From Flavobacteriales bacterium UBA2306 (GTDB lineage: Bacteria; Bacteroidota; Bacteroidia; Flavobacteriales; Weeksellaceae), in the NCBI GenBank assembly GCA_002345565.1, contig DDVS01000004.1, forward strand, positions 1 to 64,000: DNA of 64,000 nucleotides, in the 5' to 3' direction. The first letter of the stretch is position 1, and each line of letters begins with the position of its first letter. The notes under the pieces were generated by a model that saw nothing but the letters and a program-made list of their open reading frames with translations, was not told the origin of the DNA and did no database searches. A program made the position numbers and the translations under genes. This document shows positions 44,372-53,254 of this stretch, piece after piece.

Positions 44372-45973
44372 TCAGATTCCCATCATTTCTTTTCCAGCTC
44401 TAATGCCTTGATGAAAGGCTTCTTCAAAAATAGAAATTCCTGACAAATCGGTGTGAGCAAAGAAAATTTTGTTATCAATATTCTGTTTGGCTAATTGTTT
44501 TTCTTCTCCAAAAATAAAACCGGGAACAGGCGAAATCATCCCGTGTCCTAATTTATGAAACTGAATATCAATAATAAAATCCTCGATTTCTGGATGTGCA
44601 ACTTTCAAATCAGCGAGAACTAAATCTTTTAGTTCTTCCTTCTTCAAATTGTATAATTTTCGCCTTGCATTTTTACAATTATCAGTCGAGAAACTTCGGT
44701 AATAAGTGATGACTTTTTCACCAACAATTTGATTCAGATTCTGATGTTGGTCACTGATGTAACCCAAACCTTCTGTTCCGAAAATCACATTGTCCCAAGC
44801 CAATTCTTCTGCGCCACCAAATTCATTTTTCAGAGTCAAAGTTGCCAAAAGCCAGGGAACATAATTGAAGTTTTTGAATTTTCTATCCTTAAAAATATGT
44901 TGATTCACAAACTGTGGCGTCGCAAAAAGCACTTTTTCAGCAATAATTTTTTTTGAAATTTTTGATTGATTATCAAAGACTAAAACCTCAACATTTTCTT
45001 TTCTTAAATTGACATCAAAAACAAGATGATTTCTTAACTGCTTATTCTCAACAAATCCTAAAAGATGTTTTGCTAATCTTGCATTTCCTTCGGGCCAAGT
45101 AAAAACTTGGTCTTGACGATTGGTTGCCCAATTATTTTTTCTTCCTGCAAAATAATGGATTCCTGCCCAAGCAGAAACGTATTTCAGACCTAAGCCATAA
45201 TCATCTTTGCAAGAATAATCCAGCAACCAAAGTAATTCTTCGGATTTAAAATTATTGGATTGAAGCCAATTTTCAAAAGTAATTTTATTCAAACTTCTAG
45301 CTTCATTTTCTTGACTCGAATTATCTAATGGAATGTCAAACCAATATTTACCGAAACTATCTTTCTTAATTCGGAATTCATCCATCATCTTGAAAAATCG
45401 ATTGAGTTCTTCTTTAGTTTTAGAGGAAATTCCATTCTGTGGTACCAAATCATTTTGCCATTCGTTTTTGAAAAACAAACGTTCTTCTTTTGGAAAAGTT
45501 AGTTGTTCATCATCCAAAATTGGAAGTCCGTTTTCATCATCTCCGAGATAGATTTCAGATTCTAACAAAAACTCAATCAATTCCAAATCTTCTTTGTTTG
45601 GAATCGGGAGATAATGTGCGCCAAGAGGAAACTTTGAAAATTGGTTTTCTCCATTAGAAGCATTTCCTCCCAAATGATTCTCCATTTCGACCAAAAGAAA
45701 ATCATCCTCATTATTATTTTTCAAATATCGACAAGCCGAAAGTCCAGAAATTCCACTTCCCACAATCAGGAATTTGGTTCTGATTTCTTCGGTTGGTTTG
45801 GGGAAATCTTTAGCCCAAAGTTGGTGTCCTAGAACATAATTGGTTCCTGAGATTTTCAGTAAAAATGTTTTTGATTTTTGTTTGCAGTATTGTAGAAATG
45901 GCAACATCAATCCTGCCCAAAAGATAGTTTTGAGAAAAGATTTTCGGGAGAATTGGTTGACTTCTTGTGACAC
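44372..45973 (-). CDS. FAD-dependent amine-oxidase-like oxidoreductase
   Basis: A 533-residue flavoprotein. The N-terminus resembles a twin-arginine-poor signal or anchor (FSRKSFLKTIFWAGLMLPFLQYC) with a Cys after it. The FAD-binding GxGxxG motif is VGSGISGLSACRYL, the ribose-binding acid is in LVEMENHLGGNAS, and the C-terminal FAD motif is AHTDLSGISIFEEAFHQG. This is the layout of the amine-oxidase/phytoene-desaturase superfamily. Start is GTG (45971-45973). Placed 14 nt after the spermidine-synthase-like gene, it may oxidise the aminopropylated product; the substrate is not proven. Confidence 0.83.
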   Translation of the reverse strand: MSQEVNQFSRKSFLKTIFWAGLMLPFLQYCKQKSKTFLLKISGTNYVLGHQLWAKDFPKPTEEIRTKFLIVGSGISGLSACRYLKNNNEDDFLLVEMENHLGGNASNGENQFSKFPLGAHYLPIPNKEDLELIEFLLESEIYLGDDENGLPILDDEQLTFPKEERLFFKNEWQNDLVPQNGISSKTKEELNRFFKMMDEFRIKKDSFGKYWFDIPLDNSSQENEARSLNKITFENWLQSNNFKSEELLWLLDYSCKDDYGLGLKYVSAWAGIHYFAGRKNNWATNRQDQVFTWPEGNARLAKHLLGFVENKQLRNHLVFDVNLRKENVEVLVFDNQSKISKKIIAEKVLFATPQFVNQHIFKDRKFKNFNYVPWLLATLTLKNEFGGAEELAWDNVIFGTEGLGYISDQHQNLNQIVGEKVITYYRSFSTDNCKNARRKLYNLKKEELKDLVLADLKVAHPEIEDFIIDIQFHKLGHGMISPVPGFIFGEEKQLAKQNIDNKIFFAHTDLSGISIFEEAFHQGIRAGKEMMGI

Positions 45974-45987
45974 TTTAAAGAATTATA

Positions 45988-47502
45988 TTATTGAACTTTT
46001 CCCCATTCTTCATCAAAATATCTTACCAAAATCTGGTTATCAAGACGGTTGACTTCCAGATTATCTGCTTTCATATCCTTGCTGAAATAAGACATTTGTT
46101 TAAAGTTATAATCATAGAATTTCAGATTCGGGAGCTTTCTTACAACCTTATTATCAATCGGCTGAAAAGATGCAAGACAAAATCCCCATTCTCCAAAACT
46201 AGGAACATAAGAATGATAAGCTGTGGTAAAAGGAAAAATCTGATTAATGGTTTTATCAATACACCAAAAAGATTTCGGAGCAAAATAAGGCGATGTTGTT
46301 TGGACCACAATTTTAGTATCATTAGTCGTAATCTTCTCCAATTCTTTATAAAACTGTAGCGAGTATAATTTTCCTAAACTGTAATTAGAAGGATCCGGAA
46401 AATCAATGATGATGACATCATACCTTTTCTTGTTTTCTTTTACCCAAATGTAGGCGTCTTTGTTAATCATTTCAACTTTCGGGCTGGAAAATGAGTTGTG
46501 ATTCAGACGTTTCATTGTTTCATTATCTCGGAAAAAATTGGTCATTTCTCCGTCCAAATCAACCAATGTGATATGCTTTACGTCTTTATATTTCAAAATT
46601 TCTCGAACTGCAAAACCATCGCCTCCGCCTAAAACCAAAACATTCGAGATATTCTTTGCCATAGACATCGGAGGATGTACCAAAGCTTCGTGATAGCGGT
46701 ATTCGTCAGCGGAAGAAAACTGAAGATTATTATTGAGATAAAGTCGGAAATCCTGATTATTCCTAGTCAAAACAATTCGTTGATAAGGTGAATTGTTCGC
46801 GTAAATAATATTTTCTCCATACATTTTCTCTTCGGAAAAAGCCAAAAGTCTGTCTGAAAAAATGAAAAGTACCAACAAACTTAGAAAGGCGAAAATAGAT
46901 TTAATTTTTAATGAAATTGGATTTTTCAATTCTCTTTCCAAATAAAACGAAAGGAAAATCGCAATGGAAATATTAATCAAACCAAAAAAAAGTGGTGTTC
47001 TGATAATCCCTAAACTCGGAATCAAAACCAAAGGAAAAAGAATGGATGCCAACAAAGCACCAATATAATCAAAGGCGAAAACATTGGAAACCAAATCCTT
47101 GAAAGCGACTTTATCTTTCAGAATATTCATCAATAATGGAATTTCCAACCCAACCAAACATCCTGTTAGAAATACAAATAGATATAAAACAGGCTCAAAA
47201 TGATGAACTGTATTGAATAAAAAGAATAAAACTACCGAACTGATTCCGCCGATAACTCCGACAAGAATTTCGATTTCAACGAATTTATTCAGCAAGTCTT
47301 TATGAATGAATTTTGCCAGATAAGAACCAACCCCCATCGAGAAAAGATAAACACCGATGATGAAAGAAAACTGCTTTACAGAATCTCCCAAAAGATAACT
47401 TGCCAAAGCACCAGCAACCAATTCATAAATCAGTCCGCAAGTTGCGATGACAAACACCGAAAAAAGCAAAAGCAGTTCAAACGAAATTCGTTTTTTATCC
47501 AT
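45988..47502 (-). CDS. Membrane-fused spermidine-synthase-like aminopropyltransferase
   Basis: A 504-residue protein with about seven N-terminal membrane helices (~10-215) followed by a SAM-type Rossmann domain. The latter has VLGGGDGFAVREIL (~290) and VIIIDFPDPSNYSLGKLYS (~363), the decarboxylated-SAM and acceptor-site motifs of spermidine synthases. The membrane segment resembles MFS-type fusions seen in this family. The acceptor amine is unknown. I chose ATG 47500-47502 (MDKKRIS), which overlaps the DUF350 stop by 8 nt, rather than the longer 47547 start. Confidence 0.88.
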   Translation of the reverse strand: MDKKRISFELLLLFSVFVIATCGLIYELVAGALASYLLGDSVKQFSFIIGVYLFSMGVGSYLAKFIHKDLLNKFVEIEILVGVIGGISSVVLFFLFNTVHHFEPVLYLFVFLTGCLVGLEIPLLMNILKDKVAFKDLVSNVFAFDYIGALLASILFPLVLIPSLGIIRTPLFFGLINISIAIFLSFYLERELKNPISLKIKSIFAFLSLLVLFIFSDRLLAFSEEKMYGENIIYANNSPYQRIVLTRNNQDFRLYLNNNLQFSSADEYRYHEALVHPPMSMAKNISNVLVLGGGDGFAVREILKYKDVKHITLVDLDGEMTNFFRDNETMKRLNHNSFSSPKVEMINKDAYIWVKENKKRYDVIIIDFPDPSNYSLGKLYSLQFYKELEKITTNDTKIVVQTTSPYFAPKSFWCIDKTINQIFPFTTAYHSYVPSFGEWGFCLASFQPIDNKVVRKLPNLKFYDYNFKQMSYFSKDMKADNLEVNRLDNQILVRYFDEEWGKVQ

Positions 47503-47710
47503 GAATTGCGGCACTGATAATGATAGAAATTCCGATAATAAAAGCACCTAAAATAATGGCTAATGCAGTATTATTATTTTTTGAAATCTCGTGCCAAGTC
47601 TTTTCAGGTGTCAATTTTTCTATAATAACATAGCAAATCAACAAAATTGCAATTCCTAAAAAAGAATATAATATCGAATTAAGTATTGGTAAATAATTGA
47701 AATCTCCCAT
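47495..47710 (-). CDS. DUF350 (YjfL-type) membrane protein
   Basis: A 71-residue protein with two helices (LNSILYSFLGIAILLICYVII and NTALAIILGAFIIGISIIISAAI) joined by EKLTPEKTWHEISKN. The pattern TP-x-W-x-E-I ... N-x-ALAI-x-x-GA is that of DUF350. Full-length YjfL proteins carry two such units, here only one is present. Known DUF350 genes occur with glutathionylspermidine-synthase-like, SpeD and SpeE genes. It overlaps the start of the aminopropyltransferase gene. Confidence 0.85.
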   Translation of the reverse strand: MGDFNYLPILNSILYSFLGIAILLICYVIIEKLTPEKTWHEISKNNNTALAIILGAFIIGISIIISAAIHG

Positions 47711-47728
47711 AATTAATGTTTTTAAAAT

Positions 47729-47923
47729 TTATTTGTGATAATATCTGTAAACCGAAGTTCCGTGTGAGCGATATCTGGTTGCTCCGTCTCTGTATTTTTC
47801 CGTTTTTGCACAATCGCAAAATTGGTTTCCGGTGTAAGTCAAATATAAAAACCAGCCCAGAAAGAATATTCCCAAGGACAGCAATAGTTTATTATTTCTG
47901 ATATAATTTAAAACTTTTTCCAT
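47729..47923 (-). CDS. Small single-pass membrane protein with CDC motif
   Basis: A 64-residue protein with one helix (LLLSLGIFFLGWFLYLTYT) and a short external tail containing NQFCDCAKTEKYRDG and several Arg/Tyr residues. The CxC pair could bind metal or form a disulfide. I do not recognise the family. Its ATG overlaps the last base of the DUF4178 gene's stop (1 nt), and it is followed 18 nt later by DUF350, so it appears to be an integral part of the operon. Confidence 0.65.
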   Translation of the reverse strand: MEKVLNYIRNNKLLLSLGIFFLGWFLYLTYTGNQFCDCAKTEKYRDGATRYRSHGTSVYRYYHK

Positions 47924-49374
47924 CAGTTTGTATATTCGTTAAAAGGAGAATAGTTACTGTTTTTCCATTTTTCTTTATCAAAAAGATATTTTCCCCAATA
48001 ATTCAGAAGAACCAAAACAATCATTATTCCTATAATGATGAAGTAATTCCAAAAACTCACAGGTCTCCAAAAAGCTTGAATCTCAAAAGAAGGATTCTGC
48101 GTATCTGTATCAGGAAGTGTTGCAGAGAAATTTGGATTCTTGAGTTTGAATTCTTTTGCTTTTTCTAACTCCGAATAGATTATAGAATCATTGGTTTGAA
48201 GATTGGACAAATTGTAAGACATTTTTTCACCCGTGGCCAGAGTTGTTACATCCACGAATCCAAGGTCATCATAATTAAAAGACTTGCTTCCGTCAGGAGA
48301 ATAAAATGTTTCTCCGCTTGGTTGTTCAAAACCTTGTTTCTGCGCATTGATTGCAAAATGATATTTTCCCGGTGCAACACCACAAAAATTAAATTCTTTG
48401 TTTTTATCACCTTCTGACCAACTTTCACCGCTTTCGTAACCGTGATATTGTTCAATGTCTTGAGATGTGTATTCTATCTCATTCGTCTTTTCATTCACGA
48501 GACTCAATTCTACGTTTGCCCAAGAATTATCAACATTGGAATAGAGTTTTACATTAAGCGGAGCAGAAGCACCATTCAAATCAAACGACTTCGAAATCAA
48601 TTCTTTGTTTCTTACAGAATCGAATCTGATTTTGTCACTGAAAACTTCATAATTCGTCCTTGAAACCGTGTTGTAAAGTTGCAAAAGACTCATCAATAAT
48701 GCAACAATTGCCAGAACATTGATTAATTGTCTGATATTAATATAATAAGGCTGAACAATCCCAATTCCGGAATAATTCGGCATATAATTAGGTTTGAATT
48801 GTCGCTTTATTTCACTCTTCGGAATGTGTTTTCCCCAAAGGAAAGTTTTTTCTGCTCCAACTTGCTCAATAGAAACCATTTCTGTTCCGTTGACAAATTC
48901 TTTATAATTGGCTAAAGAAAATTTGATTTTATCTTCGAAGAAACCGGTTGCTGCATCGATTTTATTGGGAGTAGATTCGTACCATCTGTACTTTTTCCCA
49001 TTGAATTCTGCATGAAATTTGAATTCCTTTTTCGGCATTTCTTTCGGTTGCAGAAAAACCCAATGTCCAGTGCTTTCACTCAGGAATGCGTCATTTTTGT
49101 CTTTGTCTTTCAGATAATATTCTCTCCAGAAAACAGACGTTCCATATTTGCGAACAACAATTGCTATAACTTGATATTCAATTCCATCAATTTTGCCTTT
49201 TTGGCCAACTTCCAAAACTACATTCTCCGTTGGTTTTTTAACCGATTTTAAAATCGTTCCGGTTTCAGGATTAATTAAATTAGAGCAAGATTTACAAATA
49301 TATTGTTCAATCTCGATATCAATTGTAAGAATATTGTCGGTTTTACAACTCGGGCACACGTAAGTTTTCATCAT
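47923..49374 (-). CDS. DUF4178 membrane protein with N-terminal zinc ribbon
   Basis: A 483-residue protein. An N-terminal zinc-ribbon-like pair (CPSCKTDN...CKSCSNLI, residues 6-32) is followed by a beta-rich DUF4178 domain (~50-200; GKIDGIEYQVIAIVVRK, GHWVFLQP, FLWGKHIPKSEIKRQF). A helix follows (NVLAIVALLMSLLQLY, ~225), then a large extracytoplasmic beta domain and a C-terminal helix (YFIIIGIMIVLVLLNYW). DUF4178 proteins are known companions of SpeD, SpeE and DUF350 genes; function unknown. Its start overlaps the speD stop (ATGATGA). Confidence 0.85.
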   Translation of the reverse strand: MMKTYVCPSCKTDNILTIDIEIEQYICKSCSNLINPETGTILKSVKKPTENVVLEVGQKGKIDGIEYQVIAIVVRKYGTSVFWREYYLKDKDKNDAFLSESTGHWVFLQPKEMPKKEFKFHAEFNGKKYRWYESTPNKIDAATGFFEDKIKFSLANYKEFVNGTEMVSIEQVGAEKTFLWGKHIPKSEIKRQFKPNYMPNYSGIGIVQPYYINIRQLINVLAIVALLMSLLQLYNTVSRTNYEVFSDKIRFDSVRNKELISKSFDLNGASAPLNVKLYSNVDNSWANVELSLVNEKTNEIEYTSQDIEQYHGYESGESWSEGDKNKEFNFCGVAPGKYHFAINAQKQGFEQPSGETFYSPDGSKSFNYDDLGFVDVTTLATGEKMSYNLSNLQTNDSIIYSELEKAKEFKLKNPNFSATLPDTDTQNPSFEIQAFWRPVSFWNYFIIIGIMIVLVLLNYWGKYLFDKEKWKNSNYSPFNEYTN

Positions 49375-49736
49375 CTCAGAATTTTGTGTTCTTTGATGAC
49401 TTCTGCCTCGAAATAAGTTAGTAATTTGGAAGTGATTTTCTGAACTTTTTCGGTATTATCATTGTAATAATTACAAAGCAACAAATCCAAAGTCAATTGC
49501 TGAAACTCCGGCCAAGTATGGATGCAAAGATGTGATTCTTTCAGAATAATTGCCGAAGTGAAACTGTCATTATCAAAAATATGAAAAGTCTCACCAACAA
49601 CTTCTGTATCACATTCTGCCAAAAGTTTTTTAGCGTAATCAAGATATGCGTCATAATTTGTCAGTAATTCCGGATTCTGAACCTTCAGCGTCAACAAAAC
49701 GTGCAATCCTTCCTGATAAATTTCTAAAGTTTTCAT
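49371..49736 (-). CDS. speD: S-adenosylmethionine decarboxylase proenzyme
   Basis: A 121-residue bacterial class 1B enzyme that self-cleaves to a pyruvoyl form and makes decarboxylated SAM, the aminopropyl donor. The cleavage site is KES(68)HL; by spacing from the Thermotoga enzyme the catalytic residues are Ser68, His73 (CIHTWPE) and Cys88 (LLLCNYY), all present. First gene of the operon that continues through DUF4178, the small membrane protein, DUF350, the aminopropyltransferase, the FAD enzyme and the membrane protein. No ornithine or arginine decarboxylase was seen in the window. Confidence 0.92.
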   Translation of the reverse strand: MKTLEIYQEGLHVLLTLKVQNPELLTNYDAYLDYAKKLLAECDTEVVGETFHIFDNDSFTSAIILKESHLCIHTWPEFQQLTLDLLLCNYYNDNTEKVQKITSKLLTYFEAEVIKEHKILR

Positions 49737-49792
49737 TATAAATGGTTATCAGGAAGCAATATCAGAATTTTTTGAAAACCTTACAATAGGAT

Positions 49793-49821
49793 TAATAAAA
49801 AAGCTGTAAATATTTACAGCT
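49793..49821 (-). terminator. Terminator of the ctlX operon
   Basis: Palindromic stem AGCTGTAAA/TTTACAGCT followed on the minus strand by TTTTTTATT. It separates the arginine-deiminase-family pair from the speD operon. Confidence 0.85.
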
Positions 49822-49831
49822 CTTAAAAATT

Positions 49832-50749
49832 TTATTTTTTCGGAAGGAAAACCTCAGCCAGCATACATCTTGCGCTTCCGCCGCCGTTTGTTTCTATCAC
49901 TTCTAAATCTGAATAAATAATTTCACAGTATTTCTCAATCGCTGAAACTTGTTCCGGCTTCAAAGATTTGTAAGCACTTTGACTCATTACCAAGAATTTT
50001 TCTCCGGAATTATTTTGGACTTGAAGCATATTTCCTGCGAAATTTTGCATTTGGTCTTCGGAGATTTCTATTAATTCTTTTCCTGAGTTTTTAATCGTTT
50101 CAATAACTTTTTCTCTTTCCAAAATGTCATCGATGCAATCCAAACAAATGACAACAAATTGATCCGCAACACACATCATCACATTGGTATGATAAATTGG
50201 TAATCTTTCTTCACCAGCGTTTTGATAAGAGTGAAAAACCACCGGTCGGAAACCGAATTCGCTACAGAATTTTCGGAACAAATCCTCATCTAATCTCAAA
50301 GAAACCGAACCGTAAGCAATCTTGTTATCGTGATCGAAAATCATACTTCCTGTTCCTTCCAAGAATTTATTCTCTTTTTCAATTTCAGAATAATCGATGA
50401 TTTCACTGATATTGAATTGTTCTTTGATTTGGTCAAGAATATCACTTCGTCTTTCCAAACGTCTGTTTTCCGCAAACATTGGATATAAAACCACTTTTCC
50501 GTCTCTGTGAAAACTTACCCAGTTATTCGGAAAAATTGAGTCTGGAGTTTTTGGGTCAAGTGTATCTTTTATGGTAATGACATTAATACCTTTTACTCTC
50601 AATTTTTCAACAAAAGCATTGAATTCCTTCAGAGCTTCTCCTTGGACATTTCCTTCTTGTTGAACCTGAAAATAATTGTTAACCGCCGTTTGTTCGTTGA
50701 ATCCGAAAGCAACCGGTTCTATCATCAAAACTGTATCTGTAGTTTGCAT
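49832..50749 (-). CDS. ctlX: CtlX-type arginine-deiminase-superfamily hydrolase
   Basis: A 305-residue guanidino-group-modifying enzyme of the pentein fold. The opening QTTDTVLMIEPVAFGFNEQT is diagnostic of the CtlX (citrulline-utilisation) group. Catalytic features visible are LPIYHTNVMMC (His), PFTPDSIFPNN-like substrate loop PKTPDSIFPNNWVS, and the C-terminal nucleophile Cys295 in NGGGSARCMLAEVF. It is proposed to hydrolyse citrulline or a related ureido/guanidino substrate. I chose ATG 50747-50749 over an upstream TTG. 21 nt after the companion gene. Confidence 0.88.
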   Translation of the reverse strand: MQTTDTVLMIEPVAFGFNEQTAVNNYFQVQQEGNVQGEALKEFNAFVEKLRVKGINVITIKDTLDPKTPDSIFPNNWVSFHRDGKVVLYPMFAENRRLERRSDILDQIKEQFNISEIIDYSEIEKENKFLEGTGSMIFDHDNKIAYGSVSLRLDEDLFRKFCSEFGFRPVVFHSYQNAGEERLPIYHTNVMMCVADQFVVICLDCIDDILEREKVIETIKNSGKELIEISEDQMQNFAGNMLQVQNNSGEKFLVMSQSAYKSLKPEQVSAIEKYCEIIYSDLEVIETNGGGSARCMLAEVFLPKK

Positions 50750-50770
50750 TTTAATCAAATTTTGAAATAA

Positions 50771-51685
50771 TTATTCTCTCACCAACGGCAAAGTAGAGCA
50801 TCTCAAAAGACCACCCATTTTGGAAATTTCTCGATAAGGAATTTCTTCTACTGTGAACCCCCATTCGTCTCGCAAATGATGATTCAATCTTGTGAAAGTT
50901 TTATCGGAAACCACAACATCGGGAGCGATTGAGAAGATATTTGGGTTCATTTCGAACATCTCTTTATCATTAATTTCGAAACAATTTTCTTCTCCGAAAA
51001 TATCCAAAAGCAGCTGATAATCTGACTCATCTACAAATCCATTTTTGTAAATGATACATTTGTCATTCCCCACAATATTAAAAGTACAATCCAAATGAAG
51101 GATTCCTTCGTAAGGTTTTGTATCGTTCTTCTTCAAATCAAGGTCGATGATTCTTTTCTTTGGGAAATATTCTTTTAGAATTTCGATGGCGTATTCGTTG
51201 GTTCTTGCTGTTTTCAGATTTCTGTAATCAGGACTATAACTTGTTCCGATGAAAAGAAATCCGTTCCAGACGATCACGTCTCCACCTTCGATATGAGCCG
51301 TTTCGGGAAGGTTGATGATGTTTCGCCAAGACACTTTATCGATGATATGCCTGTAAGCTTCCTGCTCATCTGCTCTATCGGGAATGATATTGGAAATAAT
51401 CATTTTATCTTCTATCACAAACGCGACATCTCTTGCAAAAACTTGATTGTAATCTTTTAATATTTTCGGTCGAAAAACCTCAACATCATATTTTTTCAGA
51501 ACCTTTTCGAATTCTGTCATTTCAGAGATAATATCTTGTTCTTTTGGGTAGATATTATTTTCGATGGTATGATAAGATTTTGCGTCATAACTTTCTTCCA
51601 GAGTAGGAACAGGGCCGTTAGATTTTGGCTGCCCCAACACTACAGATTTCAGTCTTCCAGTTTCGTTTTTGATATTCAGTTTCAT
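50771..51685 (-). CDS. Arginine-deiminase/amidinotransferase-family enzyme
   Basis: A 304-residue pentein enzyme. Motifs: FARDVAFVIEDKMII and HIEGGDVIVWNG (substrate acids), LHLDCTFNIV (His), and the nucleophile Cys296 in KMGGLLRCSTLPL. It resembles dimethylargininase and arginine deiminase, and could convert arginine or a methylated arginine to citrulline. The substrate is not decided by sequence. First gene of a pair with ctlX. Confidence 0.85.
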   Translation of the reverse strand: MKLNIKNETGRLKSVVLGQPKSNGPVPTLEESYDAKSYHTIENNIYPKEQDIISEMTEFEKVLKKYDVEVFRPKILKDYNQVFARDVAFVIEDKMIISNIIPDRADEQEAYRHIIDKVSWRNIINLPETAHIEGGDVIVWNGFLFIGTSYSPDYRNLKTARTNEYAIEILKEYFPKKRIIDLDLKKNDTKPYEGILHLDCTFNIVGNDKCIIYKNGFVDESDYQLLLDIFGEENCFEINDKEMFEMNPNIFSIAPDVVVSDKTFTRLNHHLRDEWGFTVEEIPYREISKMGGLLRCSTLPLVRE

Positions 51686-51782
51686 ATTTACTTACAGTCA
51701 TTTCCAAAGTTCAAATGAAATCGCTGTTTCCATAGACAATTGAGCTAAAAAATGCGAGCGATTTTATAAATTCAGAATCAGG

Positions 51783-51790
51783 CAAATATA
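51783..51790 (-). promoter_or_regulatory. -7 element of the arginine-deiminase-family pair
   Basis: TATATTTG on the minus strand, 98 nt before the start codon at 51685. The intervening leader contains no obvious structured element by eye. Confidence 0.45.
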
Positions 51791-51887
51791 ATTAAAGGAT
51801 TGTAATCGCTCATATTTTATTTTAGTTAATAATACCTGTGAGAGAGCTTTTGCTGGCGAAAATTTCATCTGGATTTTTAATTTGATG

Positions 51888-51927
51888 CAAAAAAAATCCC
51901 CGAAAAACTAATTTCGAGGATTTTTAT
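51888..51927 (-). terminator. Terminator of gltA
   Basis: Stem AATCCCCGAAA/TTTCGAGGATT (one mismatch) followed on the minus strand by a T run. Confidence 0.8.
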
Positions 51928-51945
51928 CTTGATTTTCAATATTTT

Positions 51946-53232
51946 TTATCTTTTGGAAATATCTACATAATCACGCATTGGAGAACCTTGATAGATTTGT
52001 CTTGGTCTTCCGATTGGATCGCCTTTCAGTCTCATTTCTTTCCATTGAGAAATCCACCCTGGCAATCTTCCTAATGCAAACATTACTGTAAACATTTCTG
52101 TAGGAATTCCCAAAGCTCTGTAGATGATTCCGGAATAGAAATCTACGTTTGGATATAGTTTTCTTTCGATGAAGTATTCGTCTTCCAAAGCTACTTTTTC
52201 CAATTGCATAGCAATGTCAAGTGCTTTATCTTGGATTCCTAATTTTCCTAAGATATCGTCTGCGGCTTTTTTGATGATTTTTGCTCTTGGGTCAAAGTTT
52301 TTGTAAACTCTGTGTCCAAAGCCCATTAATCTGAAACTGTCATTTTTATCTTTAGCTTTTGCCACCCATTTATTAACGTCGCCCCCGTCTTTTTCAATCA
52401 ATTCTAACATTTCGATAACGGCTTGGTTTGCACCTCCGTGAAGTGGCCCCCAAAGTGCAGAAACACCCGCAGAAATAGAGGCAAACAAACCTGTATGAGC
52501 AGAACCAACCATTCTTACAGTAGAAGTAGAACAGTTTTGCTCGTGGTCTGCGTGAAGAATCAACAATTTATCCAAAGCAGCAACTACAACTGGATCCATT
52601 TGGAATTCCTCATTCGGCAGTCTGAACGCCATTTTATAGAAATTCTCAACATAGTTAAGACTGTTATCTCCGTGGTTAATTGGTAAACCTTGTGTTTTTC
52701 TGTAAGTCCAGGCACAAAGATGAGAGAATTTTGCAATCATTAATTCTGCTGCAAGATCTAATTCTTCTTTAGATTTAACATCAACCGCTTTTGGATTGAA
52801 CGCTGTAAGAGCAGAAGTTAAAGAAGACAAAACGCCCATAGGATGCGCAGAGCGAGGGAAAACATCGATTAGCTTTTTAAGCTCGTCTGCAACAAAATTA
52901 TATTTTTTGATGTTGTTTTCAAAAGAACTGAACTGTTCTGTTGATGGTAATTCTCCGTGAAGTAAAAGGTACATTACCTCTGTAAAGTTTGATTTTTCAG
53001 CGATTTGCTCTATAGGATAACCTCTGTAGAATAATTCCCCTTTATCACCATCTAGGTAAGTAATTTCACTAATTGTAGCACCTGTATTTTTGTAACCAAG
53101 ATCCAAAGTAATCAATCCTGTTTGATCTCTCAATTTGGAAATATCTATTCCTCTGTCTCCGATAGTACTATCTACGATTGGATATTCGAAGCTTTTCCCA
53201 TCGTAATTTAATATAACTTTATTATCTGACAT
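51946..53232 (-). CDS. gltA: Citrate synthase
   Basis: Condenses acetyl-CoA and oxaloacetate at entry to the TCA cycle. The 428-residue length and N-terminal beta extension (VILNYDGKSFEYPIVDS) fit the type II (hexameric, Gram-negative) form, normally inhibited by NADH. Catalytic residues lie in HADHEQNCSTSTVRMVGS (His), GFGHRVYKNFDPRA (His) and YPNVDFYSGIIYRALG (Asp). Confidence 0.97.
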   Translation of the reverse strand: MSDNKVILNYDGKSFEYPIVDSTIGDRGIDISKLRDQTGLITLDLGYKNTGATISEITYLDGDKGELFYRGYPIEQIAEKSNFTEVMYLLLHGELPSTEQFSSFENNIKKYNFVADELKKLIDVFPRSAHPMGVLSSLTSALTAFNPKAVDVKSKEELDLAAELMIAKFSHLCAWTYRKTQGLPINHGDNSLNYVENFYKMAFRLPNEEFQMDPVVVAALDKLLILHADHEQNCSTSTVRMVGSAHTGLFASISAGVSALWGPLHGGANQAVIEMLELIEKDGGDVNKWVAKAKDKNDSFRLMGFGHRVYKNFDPRAKIIKKAADDILGKLGIQDKALDIAMQLEKVALEDEYFIERKLYPNVDFYSGIIYRALGIPTEMFTVMFALGRLPGWISQWKEMRLKGDPIGRPRQIYQGSPMRDYVDISKR

Positions 53233-53254
53233 TTTAAAAAAAATTTTGTCTGCT

